From an uncultured Verrucomicrobiota bacterium (lineage in GTDB: Bacteria > Verrucomicrobiota > Kiritimatiellia > Kiritimatiellales > Tichowtungiaceae): a stretch of DNA of 64,000 nt. How positions within the stretch are numbered: the first letter of the stretch is position 1; each line of letters starts with the position of its first letter. A model generated the notes under the pieces. It did no database searches, was not told the origin of the DNA, and saw only the letters and a program-made list of their open reading frames with translations. The stretch is taken from NCBI GenBank assembly GCA_903826865.1, contig CAIKGD010000048.1:62001-126000 (forward strand). The letters run 5' to 3'. The position numbers and the translations under genes are program-made. Positions 28,534 through 37,683 of this stretch are shown here, piece by piece.

Positions 28534-29166
28534 CTATCTTGCGGCCTGCTGCATGAAAAAGTTAGTGCGTTTTTCGCAGCCGATGGTGGTGCTCTCGTTG
28601 TGCCCGGCATAAACGGTGACATCGTCGGGCAGCGCGGCCAGTTTCCTGAGCGACTTTGCAAGAACGCGTCCGTCGCCGCCAGGCAGGTCGGTGCGACCGC
28701 AGGTTCCTTTGAAAAGGGTGTCGCCGGTGAAGATGACTTTTTCCTGCTCAAAGTAGTAGCAGACGCATCCTTTGGTGTGGCCGGGAGTTTCCAAACACTG
28801 AAAACTCAAATCAGCAATTGTCCAATGTTCAGCAGTTTCCGGCTGGATGAATCCGGTAGCGGGTTTTCCAGGGACAGGGTAGTAGGGCTGAATCTGGTTT
28901 TGCTGGCCGAAGGCCCATTTGAAATCTTCGGCGTGGATGTAAAAGGGCGCGGGGCAGGCGGCGTGCAGGTCGGCGAGGGCGCAAAGGTGATCGGCATGAC
29001 CGTGGGTGAGCAGGTAGGCGGCGACAGTTAGTCCGTTACTTTTCAGTGCGGCTTCGAGGCTGGCGGCATCATGGCCGGGGTCAATGACGAGCGCCTGCTT
29101 TTCTTTACCCCAGACGATGTAGCAGTTTACTTCAAAGGGGCCGACAATGACGGTTTCAACATTCAT
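28534..29166 (-). CDS. MBL-fold metallohydrolase (glyoxalase II-like)
   Basis: LLTHGHADHLCALADL, LETPGHTKGCVCYY, VIFTGDTLFKGTCGRTDLPGGD, VYAGHNEST. Confidence 0.92.
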   Translation of the reverse strand: MNVETVIVGPFEVNCYIVWGKEKQALVIDPGHDAASLEAALKSNGLTVAAYLLTHGHADHLCALADLHAACPAPFYIHAEDFKWAFGQQNQIQPYYPVPGKPATGFIQPETAEHWTIADLSFQCLETPGHTKGCVCYYFEQEKVIFTGDTLFKGTCGRTDLPGGDGRVLAKSLRKLAALPDDVTVYAGHNESTTIGCEKRTNFFMQQAAR

Positions 29167-29337
29167 GCGGGAGAGAATAGGGAAGGCGGGCGCGGCGGAA
29201 AAGCGGGAACCGCGAAAATATCACGGAAGCACTCATAAATTTATGGCTTAGGAGGTTGACTTGCCGGAGTCATTTCCGCACCTTATGCAGAATTTTAACC
29301 GGATTCGATGGCTTGTAACTTAGTGGAGGATTGCAAA

Positions 29338-31146
29338 ATGACGGTACCGACCAAAAATAAGAAGCTGCTCAGCTGGGTGGCTGAAGTGCAAAAAATGTGT
29401 ACCCCGGACCGCGTGGTTTGGTGTGACGGCTCGAAAAAAGAATATGACAGCCTGATGGCTGAAATGGTGGCCAGCGGCGCGGCGATTAAGCTGGACGAGA
29501 AGAAACGTCCGAACAGCTTCGCTTTCAATTCCGATGCGTCCGACGTGGCCCGCGTCGAAAACCGTACCTATATCGCTTCGGTGAAACAGGAAGATGCCGG
29601 TCCGACGAACAACTGGATTGATCCGGTGGAACTCAAGAAGACGATGACGAAGCTTTACACCGGCTGTATGCAAGGCCGCACGATGTACGTCATTCCGTTC
29701 TCAATGGGTCCGATCGGCTCGCCGATTGCCAAGGTTGGTGTCGAAATAACAGATTCTCCGTATGTTGTATGCAATATGCACATCATGACCCGCGTCAGCA
29801 CGAAAGTGCTCGAAGTTCTCGGCGACGATGGCGAATTTATTCCGTGTCTGCACTCGGTCGGCGCTCCGCTTAAGCCGGGTCAGCAGGACAGCCGCTGGCC
29901 GTGCGCTCCGATTGAGCAGAAGTATATTGCCCACTTCACGGATGAGAACCTGATTTGGTCCTACGGTTCCGGTTACGGCGGAAACGCGTTGCTCGGCAAA
30001 AAATGTCTGGCACTGCGTATTGCTTCCAATATGGCCCGTCACGAAGGTTGGATGGCTGAGCATATGCTCATCCTGCGCTTCACCAGCCCGCAGGGTAAAA
30101 AGTTCCACATCGCGGCGGCTTTTCCTTCGGCTTGCGGGAAAACCAATCTGGCGATGCTTCAGTCCACGGTCCCGGGCTGGAAAGTCGAAACCATCGGTGA
30201 CGATATCGCGTGGATGAAACCGGGTAAAGACGGACGTCTTTATGCTATCAATCCGGAAGCCGGATTTTTCGGTGTGGCGCCGGGAACGTCGAAAGCTTCC
30301 AACCCGATGGCGCTGGCCAGTTGCAGCAAAAACTCGATTTTCACCAACGTGGTGGTCACAGACGACGGCGATGTCTGGTGGGAAGATATGGGCGTGGACT
30401 GCGCCGGTGGTACCGACTGGAAAAACAATCCGTGGAAGCCGGGCATGAAGGACGCTGAAGGTAAGAAGATTCCCGGCGCACATCCGAACAGCCGCTTTAC
30501 CGCGCCTGCCGCGCAGTGTCCGGTAATCTGCGCAGACTGGGAAAACCCGGCCGGTGTGCCGATTGACATCTTTGTTTTCGGCGGACGCCGCACCACCACG
30601 ATGCCGCTGGTTCACGAAGCCTTCAATTTCAACCACGGTGTCTACATGGGCGCGACAGCCGCTTCCGAGCCGACTGCTGCCGCACTGGACGTTAAGCAGT
30701 CCCTGCGTTTCGATCCCTTCGCAATGACACCGTTCATCGGGTACCATGCCGGCGACTACATGGCACACTGGTTCGAAATGGGCGATCTGCTGGGCGATAA
30801 AGCTCCGCGCTGTTTCTACGTCAACTGGTTCCGCAAGGACAAGAACGGCAAATGGCTCTGGCCCGGCTTCGGCGACAACAGCCGCGTCCTTAAGTGGATG
30901 TGCGAACGTGTTGAAGGAAAAGTCGGCACCAAAGAAACACCGATCGGTCTGATGCCGAAAGACGGCGACCTAACTCTTGATGGACTGAACATTCCGGCTG
31001 AAGACTGGGCGGAGCTGATGAAAGTGGACAAAGAACTTTTCAAAGCGACGCTGGCTGACGCCAAGGAGTATCTGGCGAAACTCGGTTCCAAACTGCCGGC
31101 CCGTATGACGGAGCAGTCCGAAGCGCTCAAAAACCGCCTTGGCTGA
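29338..31146 (+). CDS. pckG: phosphoenolpyruvate carboxykinase (GTP)
   Basis: GTGGAGG ribosome-binding site before ATG 29338; [51 protein letters not shown]. Confidence 0.95.
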   Translation: MTVPTKNKKLLSWVAEVQKMCTPDRVVWCDGSKKEYDSLMAEMVASGAAIKLDEKKRPNSFAFNSDASDVARVENRTYIASVKQEDAGPTNNWIDPVELKKTMTKLYTGCMQGRTMYVIPFSMGPIGSPIAKVGVEITDSPYVVCNMHIMTRVSTKVLEVLGDDGEFIPCLHSVGAPLKPGQQDSRWPCAPIEQKYIAHFTDENLIWSYGSGYGGNALLGKKCLALRIASNMARHEGWMAEHMLILRFTSPQGKKFHIAAAFPSACGKTNLAMLQSTVPGWKVETIGDDIAWMKPGKDGRLYAINPEAGFFGVAPGTSKASNPMALASCSKNSIFTNVVVTDDGDVWWEDMGVDCAGGTDWKNNPWKPGMKDAEGKKIPGAHPNSRFTAPAAQCPVICADWENPAGVPIDIFVFGGRRTTTMPLVHEAFNFNHGVYMGATAASEPTAAALDVKQSLRFDPFAMTPFIGYHAGDYMAHWFEMGDLLGDKAPRCFYVNWFRKDKNGKWLWPGFGDNSRVLKWMCERVEGKVGTKETPIGLMPKDGDLTLDGLNIPAEDWAELMKVDKELFKATLADAKEYLAKLGSKLPARMTEQSEALKNRLG

Positions 31147-31162
31147 ACGCCGGCGGCTGAAA

Positions 31163-31205
31163 AGCAAAAGGCGCTCCGGATTTCCAGAGCGCTTTTTGCT
31201 TTTTT
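31163..31205 (+). terminator. Rho-independent terminator of pckG
   Basis: AGCAAAAGGCGCTC-cggatttcca-GAGCGCTTTTTGCT then T-run. Confidence 0.85.
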
Positions 31206-31226
31206 AAACACACGAAAAACGATTGC

Positions 31227-31263
31227 GACGGAGCGCAACCCTCCCGGAGGGCGCTGCTTCGTC
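31227..31263. repeat. REP-like GC-rich hairpin
   Basis: GACGGAGCGC-aa-CCCTCCcGGAGGG-cGCTgCTTCGTC nested stem without a T-run. Confidence 0.5.
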
Positions 31264-31275
31264 AGCGCCGGAAAA

Positions 31276-32409
31276 TCAGTTGAGGCGTGGGAAGGCGAGG
31301 GTAACGAGCGCACCGGTGCCGGTCTGGTTGTTAGCGAGGATGAGTGACCCGCCGTGTGCTTCCATGATATTTTTGGTGATAAAGAGACCGAGCCCCATGC
31401 CGCCGGATGCACCCTTGGTGGTGTAATGCTTAGTTTGCATATCAGCCAGTTTTTCGAGCTTAAAGCCGCCGCCGTTGTCCTCGACTTCAACAAGTGCGCG
31501 GCGGCCGTCTGTCCTCCAGCAGATTTTGAGATCACCGCCGGAGGCGGGCAAGGCTTCGATGGCGTTGCCGACAATATTTTGGATGGCTCGGAATATCTGC
31601 ACGTTGTCGCCTTCGATGAGGCAGTCTGACGGGCCGCGAGTGAAGTGTGCTTGCGCGGATTTTCCGATAACAAGTGTCTGTGCATTGACAGCGACTTCGG
31701 TTACAAGGTCACCGAGCGCGATTTTCTTAATGGATGATTCAGCTCTTTTGGAGCGCTCTCGCCAGAGGGTGAGCATATCGCGGCAGCGCGAGACACTCTT
31801 TTCGATCTGCTCCAGATAGTTGACGTTGATTTCTTTGCCCTGAGTCTTTTTGTCCTTGATGTCTTTGATGAGAATCTGGACATAGCCGTTGATGATGCTG
31901 AGCGGATTGCCGAGGTCGTGCACAAATTCCGAAGACTCTTCGCCAAGCGAGGCCAGTTTTTCTTTGGCGTTGAGCTGCTGCTGCAACTGAGTCGTGAGAT
32001 TTTCGAGATGGTCAGTGGCGGCAACCCGTTTACGGTTGATTTTAGTGCGTTTGACGTAACCGGCCACTACTTCGCGGATTTCATCCGTGTCGAAAGGTTT
32101 TTTTAGATAATCTGTGGCACCGTGGCGAATGGCTTCCTGCGCGGTTTCGAGTGAGCCGAAGCCGGTGAGCATGATGATAGAGACCTGCTGGTCGATGGCG
32201 CGGATTTCCTTAAGGCCTTGAATACCTGTTTTGCCCGGCATTTTGATGTCCATGATGAGGGTGTCGGGCGGATTTTTTTTTAGCGCTTCAACACCCTTGT
32301 CTACTGAATCGGCGCAGGTCACATCGTAGGTGTCCTTGAAAAGAAAGCGAAGGCTTTCCCGCGGTCCGAGTTCATCGTCGATTACCAGTAGACGATCTTT
32401 TGTTGTCAT
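31276..32409 (-). CDS. response regulator receiver fused to histidine kinase
   Basis: N-terminal REC (VIDDELGPRESLRFLF, LIMDIKMPGKTG, KKPFD); HDLGNPLSIINGY; HATPase GGFKLEKL, GGMGLGLFITKNIMEAHGG. Confidence 0.9.
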   Translation of the reverse strand: MTTKDRLLVIDDELGPRESLRFLFKDTYDVTCADSVDKGVEALKKNPPDTLIMDIKMPGKTGIQGLKEIRAIDQQVSIIMLTGFGSLETAQEAIRHGATDYLKKPFDTDEIREVVAGYVKRTKINRKRVAATDHLENLTTQLQQQLNAKEKLASLGEESSEFVHDLGNPLSIINGYVQILIKDIKDKKTQGKEINVNYLEQIEKSVSRCRDMLTLWRERSKRAESSIKKIALGDLVTEVAVNAQTLVIGKSAQAHFTRGPSDCLIEGDNVQIFRAIQNIVGNAIEALPASGGDLKICWRTDGRRALVEVEDNGGGFKLEKLADMQTKHYTTKGASGGMGLGLFITKNIMEAHGGSLILANNQTGTGALVTLAFPRLN

Positions 32410-32418
32410 GGGGTTATC

Positions 32419-33639
32419 CTAAAATTTATAGCCCAAGGAGAGACTCAGAAGGTGTACGTTGTAGTCATACTTTCCATCTGGACTGTTCAAGGAATCGCTG
32501 ACATTCCGTCCGTCAAACAGGCCGTAAGCATAACCTAAATCGATCGTGTAATGGTCTGTTTCGTATCCAAGCCCCACTGAAACAACCCCTTGGTCTTCGT
32601 CAGGGCCCAACGGACCGTAGGTTTTATCCGGGGTGGGGTTCTTTAAATACATGAAACCAGAGCGGAGCGCCCATTGTGGTATGAATTTCCATTCCGCACC
32701 GATACCGGCGGTCCAGGTTTCTTTCAACTGCTGCTGAACAGTTGCAGCAAAACGGGGATCTGTATCATTGATTTTCAATTCCTCGTATTGGGAGAAATCA
32801 ATCCACTCGCCGTTTACTTCGGCGCGCAGGGTGTCAGTTAATTCAATTCCATAAGCAAGGCCGATGATCGTGGGGTATTCTATTTCTGCATCGACATCGC
32901 TTTTTCCGCCGCTTGAAAGCTCGTTGTCACCTTTGTACTTTATAGTGAAAGGGGAACGGTAGGTCGCGGCCAGCCGTTGTTTTTCAGTCATCTTCCAGGT
33001 GACCGCCGTATTCCAGCCGATGGCTTCCCCGTCTGCAGTCAGTTTGGATTCGGTTCCGGACGGCAGGCCGAATAAGTAAGCCGCCATACCTGAAAAGATG
33101 GTTTTCTGTTCCACTTTGCCGTAATAGAGGTCTGGGCCAATACCAAAGGAGATCGAGTCGGTCAACCGCATGGCGAAATTCGGAGTGATGTCAGCAACGG
33201 TCATACTTCCGGCATACGAAATATTGTTTTTGGCAAAAAAACTGTCGTTGGCCCATTGAACGGACCGGCCATACGGGACGTAGGCGGCGAGGCCAAACGC
33301 ATACTTGCCGTCTTTAAACGGGACGGCAGCAGAAAAGCCGGGGATGGCGAAGAACGGATTTTCTGTTTTATCGGAAACGCCGGTTGTATCAAAAGTTGTC
33401 CGTCCGTAACCGAATGTGGTGTTGGCTTGAACCATGGGCTGTTTGAGATCAACAAGATTGGCCGAGTTATGGATGGCTGCATTTGCATCATCCGCAAACG
33501 CTCTGTGCCCGCCGATTGCTCCGATGGCGCGTGCACCCTCCGGAGAATTGCGAAATCCCTCCGCGAGGAGGACAGACGCGGAGATCATTGTGGTGAAAAA
33601 AACTGCGAGTGAGGCTGTAAAACAAGGTTTTCCGATCAT
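32419..33639 (-). CDS. OmpP1/FadL-family outer membrane transporter
   Basis: Signal peptide, NSPEGARAIGAIGGHRAFADDANAAIHNSANLVDLKQP, C-terminal beta-strand LSLSLGYKF. Confidence 0.85.
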   Translation of the reverse strand: MIGKPCFTASLAVFFTTMISASVLLAEGFRNSPEGARAIGAIGGHRAFADDANAAIHNSANLVDLKQPMVQANTTFGYGRTTFDTTGVSDKTENPFFAIPGFSAAVPFKDGKYAFGLAAYVPYGRSVQWANDSFFAKNNISYAGSMTVADITPNFAMRLTDSISFGIGPDLYYGKVEQKTIFSGMAAYLFGLPSGTESKLTADGEAIGWNTAVTWKMTEKQRLAATYRSPFTIKYKGDNELSSGGKSDVDAEIEYPTIIGLAYGIELTDTLRAEVNGEWIDFSQYEELKINDTDPRFAATVQQQLKETWTAGIGAEWKFIPQWALRSGFMYLKNPTPDKTYGPLGPDEDQGVVSVGLGYETDHYTIDLGYAYGLFDGRNVSDSLNSPDGKYDYNVHLLSLSLGYKF

Positions 33640-33735
33640 CTTTACTGTCTCCTGTTTTTTGTTTGTAATTGTCCGGAACAATCCAATTCAACTTCAATAA
33701 TTTGCGCCAGTCTAGTTTCCTCAGTTATATTTTTC

Positions 33736-33757
33736 CACATAAAAATTTATTTATGTG
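33736..33757. promoter_or_regulatory. inverted repeat CACATAAA-N6-TTTATGTG
   Basis: Perfect 8-bp arms in the fadL-like/ketosynthase divergent intergenic region. Confidence 0.5.
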
Positions 33758-33815
33758 CAAAAATGACAGGACGATTTGTTGTCTTTTATCTTAGCATTTC
33801 CGGATGAAGTCTTAA

Positions 33816-33831
33816 TGCACAAATATGTGCA
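33816..33831. promoter_or_regulatory. inverted repeat TGCACA-N4-TGTGCA
   Basis: Perfect 6-bp arms. Confidence 0.5.
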
Positions 33832-33840
33832 CGTCCGCCT

Positions 33841-33860
33841 GCTGTGAGCTGATTCACAGC
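33841..33860. promoter_or_regulatory. CRP/FNR-type palindrome GCTGTGA-N6-TCACAGC
   Basis: Perfect TGTGA-N6-TCACA core with 7-bp arms. Confidence 0.65.
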
Positions 33861-33897
33861 GATTTGATGTCTGGAATTTTTTTCCTGACAATCTTGA

Positions 33898-33915
33898 GTG
33901 TACAAATCTGTACAC
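33898..33915. promoter_or_regulatory. inverted repeat GTGTACA-N4-TGTACAC
   Basis: Perfect 7-bp arms; same N4 geometry and AAT-containing spacer as 33816-33831. Confidence 0.55.
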
Positions 33916-33977
33916 CTTTATTATTCTCCGCTGAACACTTTTGAATATTCCTCATTTAAAGAAAGACTGGAGTTGAA

Positions 33978-35189
33978 GTGGATACACAACCTCGGGTAGT
34001 CGTCACCGGCATGGGCGTTGTTGCCCCCAACGGTATAGGTTTGGATGCCTACTGGGATTCGCTGATCAATTGCAAAAGCGGTATCGGGCCGATTACGCTG
34101 TTTGATGCGACGGGGTTACGGTGTCAAATTTCGGGCGAAGTGCGCGGTTTTAATCCACATGATTATATTGATCCTGAACTGAAGCCTGAAAAACGAATGT
34201 CGCGGGCATCTCAATTCGCCATTGCTGCGGCTCGGATGGCCTTTGAAGATGCGGCTTTTGATTACCAAAATGCCGGCCGGATTCCCGTTGTAATGGGAGT
34301 CAGTACGACGGCTATGGACTTGCGTGCGCAACCATCCCGGCCTTGGTCAGCTGTAGCGGGGGTGCCGCATGCCGTTGGCAGTTCGGTCGCATACACGCTG
34401 GGACTTCTGGCAGAGCTTACAACAGTTTCTGATGGCTGTGCTTCCGGATTGGACGCGATTGCTGCGGCCTCACATAAAATCATGCAAGGTCAATTTGATA
34501 TTGCGCTTGCCGGAGCCGCCGACAGTTCCATGGAACGCTATTCATTTGAGTGCTTTGACAAATCCCGCAAAATTTCTATTCGAAACACCGAACCTCACAG
34601 GGCCAGCCGTCCCTTTGATCTTGACCGTGACGGCGGCCTCGTGGCTGAAGGATCCGGTGTTGTTGTGCTTGAAAATCTGGAACATGCATTAGCACGAGGG
34701 GCTGTTCCTTACGCTGAAATAGTTGGATATGGGAATGCTGCGGATGCTCCCCGTTCAGATGAGGGAGCGGGGATGGAGGATGCGATAAAAACAGCCTTAC
34801 TTAATGCCGCATTGTCCCCTGCAGATATTGATATGATCAGCGCTCATGCACCGAGCGATCCTCATATGGATGTTGTAGAAGTAAATGCAATCAAGAGAAT
34901 TTTTGGAGATCATTCTTATAAAATACCGGTTACATCAATTAAAGGAATAACCGGCAATGCGCTTGGTGCGGGATGTGCGCACCAGTTTATTGCGGCTGTT
35001 CTGTCTCTGAAAAATTCGTTTGTTACGCCCACTGCTAACTTAGAAGTGCCCGACCCTTTATGTGATTTAGATCATGTTCCGTTGACGGGACGGAGTCAGA
35101 CCTTAAAATATTGTATGATCAACACGCACGGGTTTGGGCGGGGAAACAGTACCTTGATATTGAAAAAGTATATTTCCGATGTCATTTAA
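33978..35189 (+). CDS. beta-ketoacyl-ACP synthase-like protein (KAS II fold, altered active site)
   Basis: RVVVTGMGVVAPNGIGLDAYWDSL; SDGCASGLDAI (Cys), SAHAPSDPHMD (His), KGITGNALGAG (Asn where FabF has His). Confidence 0.88.
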   Translation: MDTQPRVVVTGMGVVAPNGIGLDAYWDSLINCKSGIGPITLFDATGLRCQISGEVRGFNPHDYIDPELKPEKRMSRASQFAIAAARMAFEDAAFDYQNAGRIPVVMGVSTTAMDLRAQPSRPWSAVAGVPHAVGSSVAYTLGLLAELTTVSDGCASGLDAIAAASHKIMQGQFDIALAGAADSSMERYSFECFDKSRKISIRNTEPHRASRPFDLDRDGGLVAEGSGVVVLENLEHALARGAVPYAEIVGYGNAADAPRSDEGAGMEDAIKTALLNAALSPADIDMISAHAPSDPHMDVVEVNAIKRIFGDHSYKIPVTSIKGITGNALGAGCAHQFIAAVLSLKNSFVTPTANLEVPDPLCDLDHVPLTGRSQTLKYCMINTHGFGRGNSTLILKKYISDVI

Positions 35190-37683
35190 TATCTTCCAGA
35201 TTGTTGCCACGACGGCATTGTTGACTAATGCGGTGCTTGGTGTTGCAATTTACCGTATTAACCCTGTCCGCAGGTCAAATCAGTGTTTCCTTATAACCTC
35301 GCTTGCTTTTGATTTTTGGATGGCTTGTTTGCTGATTGGATCGCAGGAAACGCGACCGGAAAACCTGATGTTCTGGATGCGGTATGCAGGGATTGCTTCA
35401 GCACTGCTGCCATTTACCTTCGACCTCCTGCGTTTGGCAATTGCCAAACCCGCTGCTTCCGCCGGCGAAATGATTCGGGAATTGTGGATATGGGGCGTAC
35501 TTCTCGTTATCAATAGTTTTACCTGCTTTCATCCGGCTTTCGTAAGGGGGGTTGACTTCGGATCCGATGGGTTTGCTCAGCCGCAATACGGAAGCGCGCA
35601 GTGGGTGTATGCCGGCTATTGGTTGATTGCACTGACGGTTCTCTCTGTTCGTTGCACTCGCGACTTCCGCCGGTTGCGGGGAGTCGCCCGCACAGAATTG
35701 CAGTTTATCCTTCTAGCCTCGAGCGTGAGTATTATCGTAGGGGTGTCACTTGCGCAAATCATACCGCTATTAACCGCCTATAAAGGCTGGATACAATTTA
35801 CCCCGCTTTGTGTGGTGTTGTTAGACGGGATCATGGCATACGGCATTGCAACCAGAAGGATCATGGCGGTTTCTGTGGTTTTGCAACGCTCGTTATCCTA
35901 CGCCCTGCTAATCAGTTATCTGACAGTATTGTATATTACGGTTCATTATATTGTTCGTAAAACAGGCGGTCTGCTGTTTGCAGACCTTTCATATTTTGCG
36001 CATCTGGGAGCTGCGATTGTGGTTGCGCTTTCTGTGGCACCGGCAAACGGGTGGATGCAAAAAGTTTCAAATCTTCTTTTTATAAATGCCGATACCGTTG
36101 ACATCGATAAAGTTGTTCAACGGGCAAGCCGCATGCTGCGGTCTGTTACAACAGTAGACAGTTTATGCAAAGAGTTTTCTGAGCTTATACAGCAATCGTT
36201 TGGAACGAGTGAGGCATTGATTCTTCTGAGCCCAAGCGACCAGCATGTACAGATGTATCCATGGGTCGAAAATGGTTCAGAGCGTTGTAAATTGTCTAAA
36301 AATTCCGCGGTATCAAAAATACTGCTCAGGGACGGAAAGCCGGTTGTTAAGGACATGTTGCCCCGTCTTCGCCTCGGGGAGATTTCATCAATCGCGTGGG
36401 CTGAAATGCAGGAAATAGATGCTGAGGTAGCGATTGGAATTATTTCAAAGAAGGAAATGGGCGGTATTGTTTTATTGCGGCAGAAAATGTCTGGACGCAT
36501 TTACGATGAGACCGAACAGCATGCATTGCAACTGCTCTGTGATCAGCTTGCGGTAGCGTTGGAAAATGCGAATCTCTATACTGCCGTTCAAAACGGAAAA
36601 ATTTATAACGACATCCTGCTCGATTCGCTCACCAGCGGCATTGTGGCGGTCAATTCCAGCCGTGTCGTGACGGTGTTTAATCAACGCGCTCAAAGGCTGA
36701 CAGGGCTTGCCGAGTTTGCAGTGGTTGATCGGCCGATGGATGTACTGCCGCCCGCTCTGATTGAGGGGCTGGAAACGATTCTGAATACACAAGTCGGATT
36801 TCGCGACAGGAATCTGTGCATCATGCTTAGAGGCGAAGAAATTCCTATCCGCGTCAGCGGGGCTATTTTCCGCAGTCATACCGGCAAATTGCTTGGTGCG
36901 TTGCTGGCATTTGACGACATGACGGTACTCAGGAAAATGGAAGAGCAGATCCGCCGCACCGACCGGCTCTCCAGTATCGGAACACTTTCTGCAGGAATGG
37001 CGCATGAGATCAAAAATCCGCTTGTAACCATCAAAACTTTTACACAGCTTCTGCCTCAGCAGTACAGCGATGCCGAATTCCGCCATACCTTCTTTGATCT
37101 GGTCGGTCAGGAAGTGAAACGCATCGACACGATTGTCAATCGCCTGCTCAATTTTGCCCGTCCGGCTAAAGCCGCCCTCAAGCCTGTTTCTTTACATGAA
37201 ATCATTGAAAATTCGCTGCGGCTGGTGGAACAGCAGCTTGCTCAACACGAGATCAGCTTAACGCGGCATTTGAATGCCAGACGCCACATCATCGAGGCCG
37301 ATGCCGAGCAGCTGAATCAGACTTTTATCAACTTTTTCCTCAATGCCATTCACGCCATGAACAAAGGCGGTACGCTACTGGTGCGCACAGCGACCATCAA
37401 ACATTCAACGGACATTCTTCAAACCGGCAGCCTGTCGGCCGGCGACCGCATTCAAGTTGATGTTCAGGATACCGGTTGCGGCATTACGCCTGAGAATCTG
37501 AGCAAGATATTCGATCCGTTTTTCACCACCAAAGAGCATGGCGTTGGGTTGGGACTTTCAGTCTCGCATGGAATAATTCAGGAACACAGCGGAACGATTG
37601 ATGTGGAAAGCGAAAAAGGCAAGGGTACTGTTTTTCATGTGCAGTTTCCTCTGTTAAAACCGCAGGAGAAAAAAGAAGAATGA
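35179..37683 (+). CDS. membrane sensor histidine kinase (N-terminal multi-TM, GAF, PAS, HisKA, HATPase)
   Basis: Multiple N-terminal TM helices; MAHEIKNPLVTIKTFTQLLPQQY H-box; DTGCGITPENLSKIFDPFFTTKEHGVGLGLSV. Confidence 0.92.
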   Translation: MSFNIFQIVATTALLTNAVLGVAIYRINPVRRSNQCFLITSLAFDFWMACLLIGSQETRPENLMFWMRYAGIASALLPFTFDLLRLAIAKPAASAGEMIRELWIWGVLLVINSFTCFHPAFVRGVDFGSDGFAQPQYGSAQWVYAGYWLIALTVLSVRCTRDFRRLRGVARTELQFILLASSVSIIVGVSLAQIIPLLTAYKGWIQFTPLCVVLLDGIMAYGIATRRIMAVSVVLQRSLSYALLISYLTVLYITVHYIVRKTGGLLFADLSYFAHLGAAIVVALSVAPANGWMQKVSNLLFINADTVDIDKVVQRASRMLRSVTTVDSLCKEFSELIQQSFGTSEALILLSPSDQHVQMYPWVENGSERCKLSKNSAVSKILLRDGKPVVKDMLPRLRLGEISSIAWAEMQEIDAEVAIGIISKKEMGGIVLLRQKMSGRIYDETEQHALQLLCDQLAVALENANLYTAVQNGKIYNDILLDSLTSGIVAVNSSRVVTVFNQRAQRLTGLAEFAVVDRPMDVLPPALIEGLETILNTQVGFRDRNLCIMLRGEEIPIRVSGAIFRSHTGKLLGALLAFDDMTVLRKMEEQIRRTDRLSSIGTLSAGMAHEIKNPLVTIKTFTQLLPQQYSDAEFRHTFFDLVGQEVKRIDTIVNRLLNFARPAKAALKPVSLHEIIENSLRLVEQQLAQHEISLTRHLNARRHIIEADAEQLNQTFINFFLNAIHAMNKGGTLLVRTATIKHSTDILQTGSLSAGDRIQVDVQDTGCGITPENLSKIFDPFFTTKEHGVGLGLSVSHGIIQEHSGTIDVESEKGKGTVFHVQFPLLKPQEKKEE

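Noticed and set aside
29701-30768. 355-aa minus-strand ORF
   Set aside because: Antisense to pckG; composition typical of a shadow ORF.
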